NCBI GenBank assembly: GCA_023146115.1
Contig: JAGLCS010000010.1
Coordinates: 1-60,892 of the forward strand
Direction of reading: 5' to 3'
Source: Abyssibacter sp.
GTDB taxonomy: Bacteria; Pseudomonadota; Gammaproteobacteria; Nevskiales; OUC007
DNA: 60,892 nucleotides
Shown here piece after piece: positions 25,956 through 35,010 of this stretch (within the stretch, counting starts at the first letter, position 1; each line of letters begins with the position of its first letter). Under the pieces are notes generated by a model, which worked only from the letters and a program-made list of their open reading frames with translations, was not told where the DNA came from and searched no databases. The translations under genes and the position numbers were made by a program.

Positions 25956-26920
25956 CGCTGGCGCCCACCCTCGGCGACGCCCTCTCGGCGGCCCTGCTGT
26001 TTCTCGTCAGCCTGCTGATGATGAGCGCCGTGGTCGCCCTCGTCTGGCGCCTGCTGCGGCCGGCGATCGAGGCTTGGGCACCGGCTGCGCGGCTGCGCAT
26101 CACCAGCGCACTGCTGGTCATGCCCGGGATCGCGGCGGCGGTGCTGGCCATCTGGTCCGCCGCGCCACATTGGTGGTCGCAGGTTTTAGGACACTGCGCC
26201 CTGCACCGCGCCGACCACAGCTGCACATGGCATCTGCCGCTCGACGGCCCGGGGTCTGTGACATGGATCGCCGTCGGGGCACTTGGACTGATTTGTTTCG
26301 CTGTTGCCTGGAAGCTGGTTCGGCTGCAATGGCACGCGCGCCGACTTCGCACGACGCTGAAACTGGCCTCGTTCGACTGCTCGCTGAACATCCATCGCTT
26401 ACCGATCCAACCGCCGCTGGCGCTAACCGCCGGTGTGCGCCGACCTCGGATCTACGTCAGCGACGGCCTGATTGCCGCCCTCTCCGCCGACGAACTGCAA
26501 CGCGTGCTGACCCACGAGCGTGCGCACGTGCATCGCCGGGATGGACTCCGCCGCATCCTGCTCGCCGTGGGTTCGATGGGGCATCTTCCGCATGTCCGTC
26601 GGGCGTTGCTGCAAGCTTGGGAGCTGGCCAGCGAGCAGTGCTGTGACTCTGCCGTCGCGACCTCTCCGACCGATCGGCTGGCGCTGGCCGATTGCTTGCT
26701 CCGTGTGGCCCGCCTGACCAGAGCACATCAAGTGTCCGGCTACGCTGTCTGTCACTTCCACGGCGGGCAACTTGAGCAACGCATCCACGCGCTGGTCGCC
26801 CCGCGCCGAACGCCGACAGCCGGCTTCTGGTTTGTCCTGCTGGTTACAGCACTGAGCGTGACAGGCAGTGTGTCGGCGCTCGCGCCGCTGCTGCATCGCC
26901 TGATCGAGCAAGTCACATGA
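25952..26920 (+). CDS. M56-family membrane metallopeptidase (BlaR1/MecR1-like, no sensor domain)
   Basis: 322 residues with hydrophobic segments at about 10-35, 50-75 and 100-125, then a zinc-protease site THERAHVHRRD (HExxH) at about residues 188-198, and a last helix near 290-310. This is the BlaR1/MecR1 peptidase core without the extracellular penicillin-binding domain, so it cannot sense beta-lactams in the known way. It is coupled to the BlaI-like repressor (GTGA overlap) and to the outer membrane factor gene (ATGA overlap). It is the probable antirepressor of the operon; the signal is unknown but the cargo points to metal. Confidence 0.82.
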   Translation: MTLAPTLGDALSAALLFLVSLLMMSAVVALVWRLLRPAIEAWAPAARLRITSALLVMPGIAAAVLAIWSAAPHWWSQVLGHCALHRADHSCTWHLPLDGPGSVTWIAVGALGLICFAVAWKLVRLQWHARRLRTTLKLASFDCSLNIHRLPIQPPLALTAGVRRPRIYVSDGLIAALSADELQRVLTHERAHVHRRDGLRRILLAVGSMGHLPHVRRALLQAWELASEQCCDSAVATSPTDRLALADCLLRVARLTRAHQVSGYAVCHFHGGQLEQRIHALVAPRRTPTAGFWFVLLVTALSVTGSVSALAPLLHRLIEQVT

Positions 26921-28185
26921 ACGCGCTGCTCAGCCTGTCGGCACAGGTACTGGTGGTCACGCTCACGCTTCCAGCTGGGGCACTTGCCGGTCGCACCGAT
27001 CCCGCACGCGGCGGCGGATTAAGCCTCACGAGTGCTCAAGCGATGGCCCTGGCCCGACCTGATGTCTCGGACCGCCTTGCCGCCTTCGGTCAACGTGCCA
27101 GCGCCGAGCAACGCGCTGCCGCGCGCCCGAACAACCCGCAACTCGAGTATGCGGACGAATCCGTCGACGGCAGTGGCACCCGATCCACCGAGCGCAGCTT
27201 TTGGTTGCGCCAGACGCTGGACTGGTCGGGCGAGCGGCACCTGAGGCAGCAATCTGCTCAATGGGCGGGTGCCGCGTTGATGGCCGAGAGCGATCAGTCA
27301 GCGGCAAGCATTCGCCAACAAGTTCGCGTCCGCTACTTCGACGCCGTGTACTGGAACGAGCGAACCGATCTATTGACCGGTTGGGACCGGCGCGCCGAGC
27401 GCTTGATGAACATCGTGCGCGAGCAGGTCAACCGCGGGGAATCGTCGCAGTACGACCAGAGCCGCCTGGAACAGATGCAAATCGCTGTCTCGGCGGCACT
27501 GTCACATGCGCAAGCCCAGCGGTCAGCCGCTAACGCGCGGCTCGCGACGGTGACCGGTCTGCAAACGCAACGCAGCCGATCGCTACTAGACCCTTTACCG
27601 CCATCGGCACCACCGGCGCTCGACACCATCCTTGCTGGGGTGGATGACCTTCCGTTACTCCGCGCGAGTGCCGCACGCGGCCGCGCAGCAGCGGCGATGC
27701 GCAATGCCGAAGATCGTGCCCGCATTCCCGACCTGACGCTCGGCCTCGGCCATCGGCAGGTCGACAGCGGCGACATGGCCCAAGACGGGGTGCTGTTTTC
27801 GGTGGAAGTGCCGATTCCGTTGCTCAATCGCAACCGCCGCGACCGCGACATCGCGGCGGCAAAGTTACAACTCGCCGAGGCAGACCTTGCGGTGTTGCGA
27901 CGCGAGATCACCGGCGAGATCCGCGCTCAGTGGCAGGCCGCTGTGACACTGCGCGAGCAGGCGCTACGAATCGATCAGCAGGCCCGCCAGTCTGCCGACA
28001 CGCTGATGCGCACCGCAGAAGCCGCATACGTTGGCGCCGAGATCGGCGTCATGGAACTAGCCGATGCCGTCGAATCCGCCCTCAAGACCCGGCTAGACGC
28101 CCTAGACCTGACGCGCGAGGCCCGCCAAGCGCACACCCAACTGATGGAACTCAACCAAGGAGCCCTCGATGCCCTTTCGAACTGA
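26917..28185 (+). CDS. TolC-family outer membrane factor (CzcC-like)
   Basis: A 422-residue outer membrane efflux protein. A signal peptide (LLSLSAQVLVVTLTLPAGALA) is followed by two OEP repeats rich in long helices (QQVRVRYFDAVYWNERTDLL; EITGEIRAQWQAAVTLREQA) with the usual N-P-Q-L-E-Y start of CzcC proteins. It forms the exit duct for the RND pump encoded downstream. It overlaps the peptidase gene by four bases and the His-rich gene by 17. Specificity resides in the pump, not here. Confidence 0.85.
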   Translation: MNALLSLSAQVLVVTLTLPAGALAGRTDPARGGGLSLTSAQAMALARPDVSDRLAAFGQRASAEQRAAARPNNPQLEYADESVDGSGTRSTERSFWLRQTLDWSGERHLRQQSAQWAGAALMAESDQSAASIRQQVRVRYFDAVYWNERTDLLTGWDRRAERLMNIVREQVNRGESSQYDQSRLEQMQIAVSAALSHAQAQRSAANARLATVTGLQTQRSRSLLDPLPPSAPPALDTILAGVDDLPLLRASAARGRAAAAMRNAEDRARIPDLTLGLGHRQVDSGDMAQDGVLFSVEVPIPLLNRNRRDRDIAAAKLQLAEADLAVLRREITGEIRAQWQAAVTLREQALRIDQQARQSADTLMRTAEAAYVGAEIGVMELADAVESALKTRLDALDLTREARQAHTQLMELNQGALDALSN

Positions 28186-28486
28186 ATCCCTAAGCTCACC
28201 GAAGCGACTGGCCGCACTCGTTATCGCGGCGGCGGCCTGGTCCCTCCCAACCGCCCAGGCCGGCGGTGACCATGAACACGGCCATGGCCACGCGCACGAC
28301 CAAGCACCCCAGACCGAGGCGTTCTACGCCGACGAAGAGGACGCCGAGCGGGCGCATGACGGTATCGGCGACGAAGACGCCAAGAATGGACACCACAAGG
28401 GCGACCACGGGACACATCAGAGCCGGGGCCAGGGCCATCACGATGAGCACGCCCACGACCAGGATGGGCATGATCACGAGCACTGA
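28169..28486 (+). CDS. Histidine-rich periplasmic metal-binding protein
   Basis: A 105-residue protein with a signal peptide (LAALVIAAAAWSLPTAQAGG). The mature part is almost only His, Asp, Glu, Gly and Gln (HEHGHGHAHDQ; HDEHAHDQDGHDHEH). AAGGAG lies just before the ATG, inside the end of the outer-membrane-factor gene. The 3' end overlaps the adaptor gene in another frame. Such proteins buffer zinc, nickel, cobalt or copper in the periplasm before efflux. Not a recognised Pfam family; role inferred from composition. Confidence 0.75.
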   Translation: MPFRTESLSSPKRLAALVIAAAAWSLPTAQAGGDHEHGHGHAHDQAPQTEAFYADEEDAERAHDGIGDEDAKNGHHKGDHGTHQSRGQGHHDEHAHDQDGHDHEH

Positions 28487-30089
28487 GTCGGCGCGATGGG
28501 CGCTGGCCCGAGCTGCCCTGCTCGCCCTGCTCGCCGGGGTTAGCGCCTGCGATGACGCACACGATCATCCAGCGTCCGATCACGCGCACAGCGCGTCGGA
28601 ACATGGTGATGACAATGCCGCCCATGACGGTGGCCACGGCGAGGCCGGCGACGAGACCCGACCGACCGAGGTCGTCACGCACTTCACCGAAGACACCGAA
28701 CTGTTCGTCGAGTACCCAGCGCTGGTGGTCGGTGAACCATCGCGATTCCTGGCGCATTTCACCCGACTCGCTGACTTCTCTCCAGTGCGCGATGGCACGC
28801 TCGATGTTGAGCTGCGCCAGGACGGCGCCCTCAAGGCGCGCTTTCGCGTGCGTGCACCGACGCGCGACGGGTTATTCACGCCGGAGGTGACCCCGCGATC
28901 CGCGGGCGACTACGCGCTTGCGCTGTCGCTGACAGCGGAGGGTCTCGACGTCACGCATGCGCTCGGCACCGTCACCGTCCACGCGACTCTTGAGGCAGTG
29001 CCCGACGCTGAGGAGGCCGAGCACGGCGGCATTTCGTACCTGAAGGAACAACAGTGGCAGAGCCACTTCGCACTGGCCAAAGTGGTTCCGCGCGTTATCC
29101 GCAGCTCCTTGCCGGCACCGGCCCGCATCAGCGCGCCACCCGACCGTTTCGCGACGCTGCGCGCCCCGGTGCCGGGCATCGTCTCAGCATCGTCGGACGA
29201 CTTTATCGCGGTCGGTGACCGCGTCAAACGCGGCCAGCGTCTGGCAACGCTGCGCCCGCTGCTCTCCGGCAGCACGGACGCCGCCACGCTTCAACTCGCG
29301 GTCCAACGGGCCGAGGCCGATGAACGCCTGGCGCTCCAGGATCTCGAGCGCCTGCAAGGGTTGTTCGCTGCCGGCGCCGTGGCCGAGTACCGCGTCCACC
29401 AGGCTGAGCAGCGCCTGCGCGTGGCGCGAGCCGAAACCCGCGCCGCCCGCGCGCGCCTGGAGCAAATCGCCAACACCAGCCCGGACGCCGGCATCGCTGT
29501 GGTCGCCCCCGTGGGCGGACGGGTGGTCGACCTGCGCATCACGCCGGGCGCGGTGGTCGCGGCCGATGCGGTCCTGGCCCAGATCGCTGGCGAGGGCGAG
29601 CTGTGGCTAACCGCCCAGATTGCCGAGGCCGATGCGACACGAATCACCGCCCCCACCGGCGCCTGGTTCGACCTGGGCGATCATCGCTATCACCTTGCGG
29701 TTGGCGACAACGCCCGTCTGGTGTCCGTCGGCGGCGTGATCGACAACACCAGCCGGACGCTCCCGGTCACCTTCAGCTTTCGCCCCGACACCGACGGCCT
29801 GCGCATCCATCAGCGTGTCGCCGCCCACGTGCTCACCGGCGAGTCGATGTCCGCGCTCGCGGTACCTCGCAGCGCACTCATCGATGACGGCGGCCGCCCG
29901 GTGGTCTATGTCCAGCGCGGCGGCGAAACCTTCGAGCGCCGACCCGTGCGCATCGGCGCTCACGACGCGACACATGTGGCGATCATCTCGGGCGTCGATG
30001 TCGGTGAACGAGTCGTCAACCTTGGGGCCTACGACGTACACCTGGCCGCCGCGGAACCTGCGGAAGCCGGCCACGGCCATGCGCACTAG
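28470..30089 (+). CDS. RND efflux membrane-fusion lipoprotein (CzcB-like)
   Basis: 539 residues from the ATG at 28470, with AGGATGGG just upstream; longer frames to 28266 are the shadow of the His-rich gene. An N-terminal lipobox (LLALLAGVSAC, cut before Cys) makes it an inner-membrane-anchored lipoprotein. Next come a His/Asp-rich stretch (HDHPASDHAHSASEHGDD), an extra N-terminal beta domain (about 55-165), the coiled hairpin (about 275-335), and lipoyl and beta-barrel domains (APVPGIVSAS; APVGGRVVDL). A His tail GHGHAH ends it. It links the RND pump to the outer membrane factor. Confidence 0.85.
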   Translation: MITSTESARWALARAALLALLAGVSACDDAHDHPASDHAHSASEHGDDNAAHDGGHGEAGDETRPTEVVTHFTEDTELFVEYPALVVGEPSRFLAHFTRLADFSPVRDGTLDVELRQDGALKARFRVRAPTRDGLFTPEVTPRSAGDYALALSLTAEGLDVTHALGTVTVHATLEAVPDAEEAEHGGISYLKEQQWQSHFALAKVVPRVIRSSLPAPARISAPPDRFATLRAPVPGIVSASSDDFIAVGDRVKRGQRLATLRPLLSGSTDAATLQLAVQRAEADERLALQDLERLQGLFAAGAVAEYRVHQAEQRLRVARAETRAARARLEQIANTSPDAGIAVVAPVGGRVVDLRITPGAVVAADAVLAQIAGEGELWLTAQIAEADATRITAPTGAWFDLGDHRYHLAVGDNARLVSVGGVIDNTSRTLPVTFSFRPDTDGLRIHQRVAAHVLTGESMSALAVPRSALIDDGGRPVVYVQRGGETFERRPVRIGAHDATHVAIISGVDVGERVVNLGAYDVHLAAAEPAEAGHGHAH

Positions 30090-30098
30090 GGCTGCAGC

Positions 30099-33000
30099 AT
30101 GATCGAGGCGCTGATTCGAGGGTCGATGACCAATCGCAGCTTGGTGTTGGCCGCTGCGGCGCTGCTCCTGAGCTGGGGCACATGGCAGGCGTTCAACACG
30201 CCAGTGGATGTATTCCCCGACCTGACTGCGCCGTCGGTCACGGTGGTTGCCGAAGTCCACGGGCTGGCGCCCGAGGAAGTCGAGCGTCTGGTGACGTTCC
30301 CGATCGAGACCGCGATGAACGGCGCGGCCGGCGTGCGCCGCGTGCGCTCGAATACCGGGGTCGGGCTCGCAGTCATCATCATCGAATTCGACTGGCAAAC
30401 CGACATCTACCGCGCCCGCCAAATCGTGACCGAAAAGCTGCAGGCCGCCCGCGGCGAACTGCCGCCCGACATCCCACCCCCGACCCTGGCCCCGATCACC
30501 TCGGTCATGGGCGAGGTGATGTTCATCGCGCTGGTATCGAGCGCGCACGACGCGACGACACTCAAGACCGCCGCCGACTGGGTGCTGCGACGACGACTGC
30601 TGGCCGTGCCCGGCGTCGCCGAGGTCATCCCCATCGGCGGCCTGACCCGGCAGTACCAGGTCCGCGTCGCACCGGAGCGGCTCGCCGCCTACGGCGTCAC
30701 CCTGGACACGGTCATCGCGGCCGTCAGCCAGACCAACACCAGCGCCAGTGGCGGTTTCGTCGTCGAGAACAATCAGGAATTCCTGATCCATGCGCGCGGT
30801 CGCGTGCAGTCGGTCGAAGACATCGCGGCCACCGTGGTGACGACGCGCGACGGCCAGCCCGTCACGGTGCGTGACCTGGGGACGGTGCAAACCGGTGCCG
30901 CACCACGACGCGGCACCGGTAGCTACCGGGGGCACGATGCCGTCGTGCTGGGCATCCAGAAACAACCCGACGCCAACACGCTGGCGCTGACCGAGCGTCT
31001 CGACGCGACCATTGCCGATGTGCAGCGCTCCCTGCCGGAGGGCATGCGCATTGAGACCAACGCCTTTCGCCAGGCCGATTTCATCGCTCTGGCCATCGAC
31101 AATCTGTCCGCCGCGATCCGCGACGGCGCGGTGCTAATCGTGCTGATCGTGTTCGTGTTCCTGCTCAGTGGTCGCGCGACGCTGATCACACTGCTGGCAT
31201 TGCCGCTATCAGTGATCGTCACGCTGCTGGTGCTCAAGGCCCTGGGGGCGACGATCAACACGATGACGCTAGGCGGCATCGCTATCGCGCTGGGCGCACT
31301 GGTGGACGACGCCATCATCGCTGTGGAGAACATCGTCCGGCGTCTGCGCGAAAACCACGACAAACCGGCGTCTGATCAACGGCCTAGCATGCGTGTGGTG
31401 CTTGATGCGACGCAGGAGATCGAGTCGTCGATCGTGTTCGCCACGTTGATCATCATTCTGGTGTTCCTGCCGCTGTTCTTCCTCTCCGGCGTTGAGGGCC
31501 GCCTACTGCAACCACTGGGGCTGGCCTATGTGGTGTCGCTAGGAGCCTCCCTGCTGGTGGCCCTGACCGTGACGCCGGTGCTCGGTCACCTCCTGCTACC
31601 GAATGCCGGCACCGTGAAAAAACCCAGCGACGGCTGGCTGGTGACACGGCTCAAGGCGGCCTACCGCCCGGTCTTGCAGGCCTCACTGCGCGCCTGGTGG
31701 TTGCTGGCGGCCGCATCGATGGTTCTGTTGGTGGCGGCCCTGCTCGCTCTTGGGGCTGCAGGTCGGGCTTTCCTCCCCGAATTCAACGAGGGCAGCCTGA
31801 CACTCAGCGTTGTCACCTTGCCGGGTACATCGCTAGAAGCCTCTGACGCTATCGGCCAGCGCGTCGAGCGCATCCTGCTCGACGTGCCAGAGGTGATCGC
31901 CACCGCGCGGCGCACCGGCCGCGCCGAGCGCGATCCGCACGCGCAGGCGGTATACGCCTCGGAGATCGATGTCAGCCTGCGCAGCAACGGACGTGACAAG
32001 GCCGAGCTGCTGGCGCAGCTACGCGATGAACTCGGGGCCGTTGCCGGCGCCAGCATCATCATCGGGCAGCCGATTTCACACCGCATCGACCACATGCTCT
32101 CGGGCACCCGCGCAAACATCGCGGTCAAGATCTTCGGCGACGATCTCGCCGAGCTGGATCGACTCGCCCGGCAAGCTGAGGCGCTAATACAAGAGGTACC
32201 TGGCGCGGTGGATGTCTCGCTCGCCAGCCGCGCCCAAATCCCGTTTCTCGACGTCCGACTCAAGCGTGACGCCATGGCGCTGTACGGCGTGACCGCGGCG
32301 CAGGTCAGTCACTTTGTCGAGGCCGCATTCACCGGCGTCGCGGTCTCGCGCGTGCTCGAAGACGATGCCGCCTTCGATCTGGTCGTGCGCTTCCCTCCCG
32401 AGGCCAAGGCCGATCTCGACGCCGTGGCCAACGCCCGTCTGATCACCGACGCCGGCGCGCATGTCCCCATCCACGCGGTCGCCGAGTTGCGGCGCACGCG
32501 CGGCGCCAACACCATCAGCCGCGAAAACGTGCAGCGCCTGCAGGTGGTGGTCGCCAATGTTGCAGACCGAGACCTCATCGGCGTTGTCGACGATATCCGC
32601 GAGCGACTGGTCGAGCGTCTGCCCATGCCGCCGGGCTACTACGTCGAGTACGGCGGCCAGTTCGAGAGCGCCGAACAGGCCTCGCAGCGCCTGTTGATCC
32701 TCGGTGCCGTGGTGGTGATCGGCATTTTTGTGCTGCTGATGATGGCCTTGGGAGCCGTACGCGACGCGGCGCTGGTGATGCTGAACCTGCCGCTGGCGCT
32801 GATCGGAGGCGTGATCGGGGTCTATCTCGCCGGCGGCATCGTATCGATCGCGGCGATCATCGGCTTCATCACCCTGTTTGGCATCGCCACGCGCAACGGC
32901 GTGATCATGGTCGACCACATCCAGCGGCTGCTGGCCAGCGGCGCGGAACGCGACCTGCGCGCGGCCGTCATACGCGGTGCGGAAGAACGTCTCGCGCCCA

Positions 33001-33215
33001 TCCTCATGACCGCGCTGGCCACCGGCCTCGCCCTTATCCCCCTGGCCATGAGCCTGGGCAAGCCCGGTAGCGAGATTCAGACACCTATGGCGCTGGTGAT
33101 CCTGTTCGGCCTGATCACGTCGACGGCGCTGAACATGCTCGTCGTGCCAGCCCTTTACGCGCGCTTCGGGCTGGCACCGACGTCGTCTGCCCATCCAACA
33201 GATCATCCGCCTTGA
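30099..33215 (+). CDS. CzcA-family heavy-metal RND efflux pump
   Basis: A 1038-residue inner membrane proton-driven pump with 12 predicted helices and two large periplasmic loops. Signs of the heavy-metal branch are NTPVDVFPDLTAPSVTV near the start, GALVDDAIIAVEN in helix 4 (the proton-relay acidic residues) and TLFGIATRNGVIMVDH in the second half. The VDDA rather than VDGA form places it nearer the CzcA-like pumps found with BlaI or CopY-type control than to classic CzcA. It is the last gene of the operon. The metal cannot be read from sequence; zinc, cobalt, cadmium or nickel are the usual candidates. Confidence 0.9.
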   Translation: MIEALIRGSMTNRSLVLAAAALLLSWGTWQAFNTPVDVFPDLTAPSVTVVAEVHGLAPEEVERLVTFPIETAMNGAAGVRRVRSNTGVGLAVIIIEFDWQTDIYRARQIVTEKLQAARGELPPDIPPPTLAPITSVMGEVMFIALVSSAHDATTLKTAADWVLRRRLLAVPGVAEVIPIGGLTRQYQVRVAPERLAAYGVTLDTVIAAVSQTNTSASGGFVVENNQEFLIHARGRVQSVEDIAATVVTTRDGQPVTVRDLGTVQTGAAPRRGTGSYRGHDAVVLGIQKQPDANTLALTERLDATIADVQRSLPEGMRIETNAFRQADFIALAIDNLSAAIRDGAVLIVLIVFVFLLSGRATLITLLALPLSVIVTLLVLKALGATINTMTLGGIAIALGALVDDAIIAVENIVRRLRENHDKPASDQRPSMRVVLDATQEIESSIVFATLIIILVFLPLFFLSGVEGRLLQPLGLAYVVSLGASLLVALTVTPVLGHLLLPNAGTVKKPSDGWLVTRLKAAYRPVLQASLRAWWLLAAASMVLLVAALLALGAAGRAFLPEFNEGSLTLSVVTLPGTSLEASDAIGQRVERILLDVPEVIATARRTGRAERDPHAQAVYASEIDVSLRSNGRDKAELLAQLRDELGAVAGASIIIGQPISHRIDHMLSGTRANIAVKIFGDDLAELDRLARQAEALIQEVPGAVDVSLASRAQIPFLDVRLKRDAMALYGVTAAQVSHFVEAAFTGVAVSRVLEDDAAFDLVVRFPPEAKADLDAVANARLITDAGAHVPIHAVAELRRTRGANTISRENVQRLQVVVANVADRDLIGVVDDIRERLVERLPMPPGYYVEYGGQFESAEQASQRLLILGAVVVIGIFVLLMMALGAVRDAALVMLNLPLALIGGVIGVYLAGGIVSIAAIIGFITLFGIATRNGVIMVDHIQRLLASGAERDLRAAVIRGAEERLAPILMTALATGLALIPLAMSLGKPGSEIQTPMALVILFGLITSTALNMLVVPALYARFGLAPTSSAHPTDHPP

Positions 33216-33635
33216 TCCGGATCGGCAGCAGGCGGTAGGTCTTGAGGCTGTTGCTCAGTCGATCTGCGCCTTGGAATCGTCCACGAAATCACTGCGCGCG
33301 CCGCAGCCAGCTGTGCATGTCTTGGGCGTCCGGCTTTTCAAACTGAATTCAGCCAAGTTGTAAGTGATTGTTTCTATAATGTGGGGCTAGACACAAACGA
33401 AATTGGATTGGACGGCGCAGTCCTCATCAGCCCTTGATAGACCAATACTCAAACCACCGATTTTCGGTCGCACCGATGATGGCCTGGACGGATACCCTTT
33501 CAGATCAATTGATTAACAACGTTTTGTGCAAATATTGAGCACTGCCTCTTGAGCTGCTAGCGAGAACAGCTCGCTCAGCTTCGAAAAGGCGGTCCACAGC
33601 CCATCCCCCGACCTGGACATCTAAGCGTGAAGCCG
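33216..33635. other. Gene-free region right of the efflux operon
   Basis: About 420 bases. It holds a TATAAT at about 33376-33381 without a good -35 box, the right direct-repeat copy (33406-33542), and short minus-strand frames near 33200-33340 that look like gene debris but match nothing I know. It separates the efflux block from the SIR2-HerA island. Confidence 0.5.
33406..33542. repeat. Right copy of imperfect direct repeat flanking the metal-efflux block
   Basis: Same orientation as 25315-25449. Core at 33468-33493 and end word GCAAATATTGAGCAC at 33528-33542. The two copies enclose about 8 kb holding the complete BlaI to CzcA operon, as would remain after insertion or duplication of a mobile unit. 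Confidence 0.7.
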
Positions 33636-34622
33636 CTAGCGCCGGAGCCTCGCGAGGACGTCGTAAGCTTCTTTAGGATCGTGGGTCGCCCGGCATCCGA
33701 ATGAATCACCGAGGCCAAGGTGGCTTTGCGACACAAAGTGAGCCAAGGACTTTTCAGTTAGGAGCAGATCGCAGTATGCGATAGCAGCCGTGGCATGATG
33801 GAAATCCAACAAGTCGTTTCCGTTTAGCTTTCTGTTCGTGTCCCAGCGAAATCCGGCGTGGCAACAGCTATGAACATGCAAAGTCGGTAGCGCACCCTTC
33901 AGCTTGCTGAAGGCTTGCGCTTCAGAATCTGAGTTGGCATCAGCATCCCAACCACTCCACCCTCTTGCTTCAACCTCTGCAACAAGTCGAGCAAGGTCTT
34001 GCCTGAAAAGGCAGAGCCCCCCGTAGAATTCGATGTAGATCAAGCGCTCGATACTTCGGGCATCTTGAGAGTTGGCGACCTTGCCGCGATTCAAGTTGCG
34101 TGCCGTGACCTCAAGCTGCATGTCAGGCCAACCCTTCTGGTCCAGCATTGCCACGACATCCATCAGCGTCATCTTCCACTGATGGTCATAGAACGCCTTC
34201 TGTAGTGCGAGTTCATCGTCCGGGCCAAAACCTGTGCTCGATGGATGGAACTCACCAAACACTGATGTCACTTTGGTCCAAACTAGGTGGTCGACTGGCG
34301 CAAGGCTGGGCGCTCCGGCACAGGTGTAAACGTGGTTGCAAAGCTCTTGCCGAACCCGATCTGCGAAGGGCACGAGCGACACACCCCCTGAAAGCTCATC
34401 AATAAGCGATGCTGTCGCTGTTCGGGTCCGGCGGTCGGATTGCTTCATTAGCTCAATGAAGACTGTCTCGGAAATTGGACAGATGACAGCGCCTGACCGA
34501 ACCAACTGACGAAGCATGGCCAATAGCCGTGCTGGCACTTCGTTACTACTCAACTTGAGCATCGCACCGCGAAGAAGTATCCAGAACCTTACGTCCAGAT
34601 AGACCTTTAACTTATTGGACAT
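33636..34622 (-). CDS. PIN-like-fold hypothetical protein
   Basis: About 328 residues from the ATG at 34622 (MSNKLKVYLDVRFWILLRGA); an upstream ATG at 34715 would add 31 residues. Neither has a strong ribosome site. Spaced acidic residues recall a PIN-like nuclease: an early Asp after a beta strand (VYLDVRFW), ICPISETVFIELMKQ, then NGNDLLDFHHATAAIAYCDLLLTEK near the C-terminus, where D-x-x-D-x-x-H is followed by a cysteine-Asp strand. I do not recognise a named family. It is divergent from the SIR2-HerA pair and may belong to the same defence module. Confidence 0.55.
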   Translation of the reverse strand: MSNKLKVYLDVRFWILLRGAMLKLSSNEVPARLLAMLRQLVRSGAVICPISETVFIELMKQSDRRTRTATASLIDELSGGVSLVPFADRVRQELCNHVYTCAGAPSLAPVDHLVWTKVTSVFGEFHPSSTGFGPDDELALQKAFYDHQWKMTLMDVVAMLDQKGWPDMQLEVTARNLNRGKVANSQDARSIERLIYIEFYGGLCLFRQDLARLVAEVEARGWSGWDADANSDSEAQAFSKLKGALPTLHVHSCCHAGFRWDTNRKLNGNDLLDFHHATAAIAYCDLLLTEKSLAHFVSQSHLGLGDSFGCRATHDPKEAYDVLARLRR

Positions 34623-34715
34623 CTCGCGACCAAGCGCTTGGCGCCTGAGCGAAACGTGGCGCGTTAGTGGAATGTTCGCGTAGCGCTGATGGTCACGGAT
34701 CGAAGTCATTGCCAC

Positions 34716-35010
34716 TCGGGAGAACCTGTCGGAATAGAGCCGCTAACATACCTCGCTCGCAACTGTTCGCGCTCTATGCTCCTTTTTCAGCCGACATGCC
34801 AAAGTGATTGTCTTGGTTCATGGCGAATCAGCTTATTGACTGATTTCGTGCGGAACGAACGCCCCGGTAATCCCCCCTATTCGGTTTGAGCGTTGACAGC
34901 TAGACTACTGCCCAAGAGATAAAGCTGTTGCTGGATTCCAGGCCGAGAGCTTGAGAGTAATGGGTTGTAGGCGACACTCTTCTACACACCTGCCCGGTTC
35001 GATACTGAAA
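34716..35010. promoter_or_regulatory. Divergent promoter region of the PIN-like and SIR2 genes
   Basis: About 300 bases between divergently transcribed genes. G+C is lower than in the genes. I see no clear dyad or -10/-35 pair that can be assigned to either side. An in-frame ATG at 34951 could extend SIR2 by 20 residues but lacks a ribosome site. Confidence 0.35.

Noticed and set aside
29607-30965. 452-residue minus-strand frame opposite the RND pump genes
   Set aside because: Shadow of czcB/czcA-like genes; runs across two real genes.
34600-34715. Integron attC site near the PIN-like start
   Set aside because: No matching RYYYAAC/GTTRRRY pair at the right spacing.
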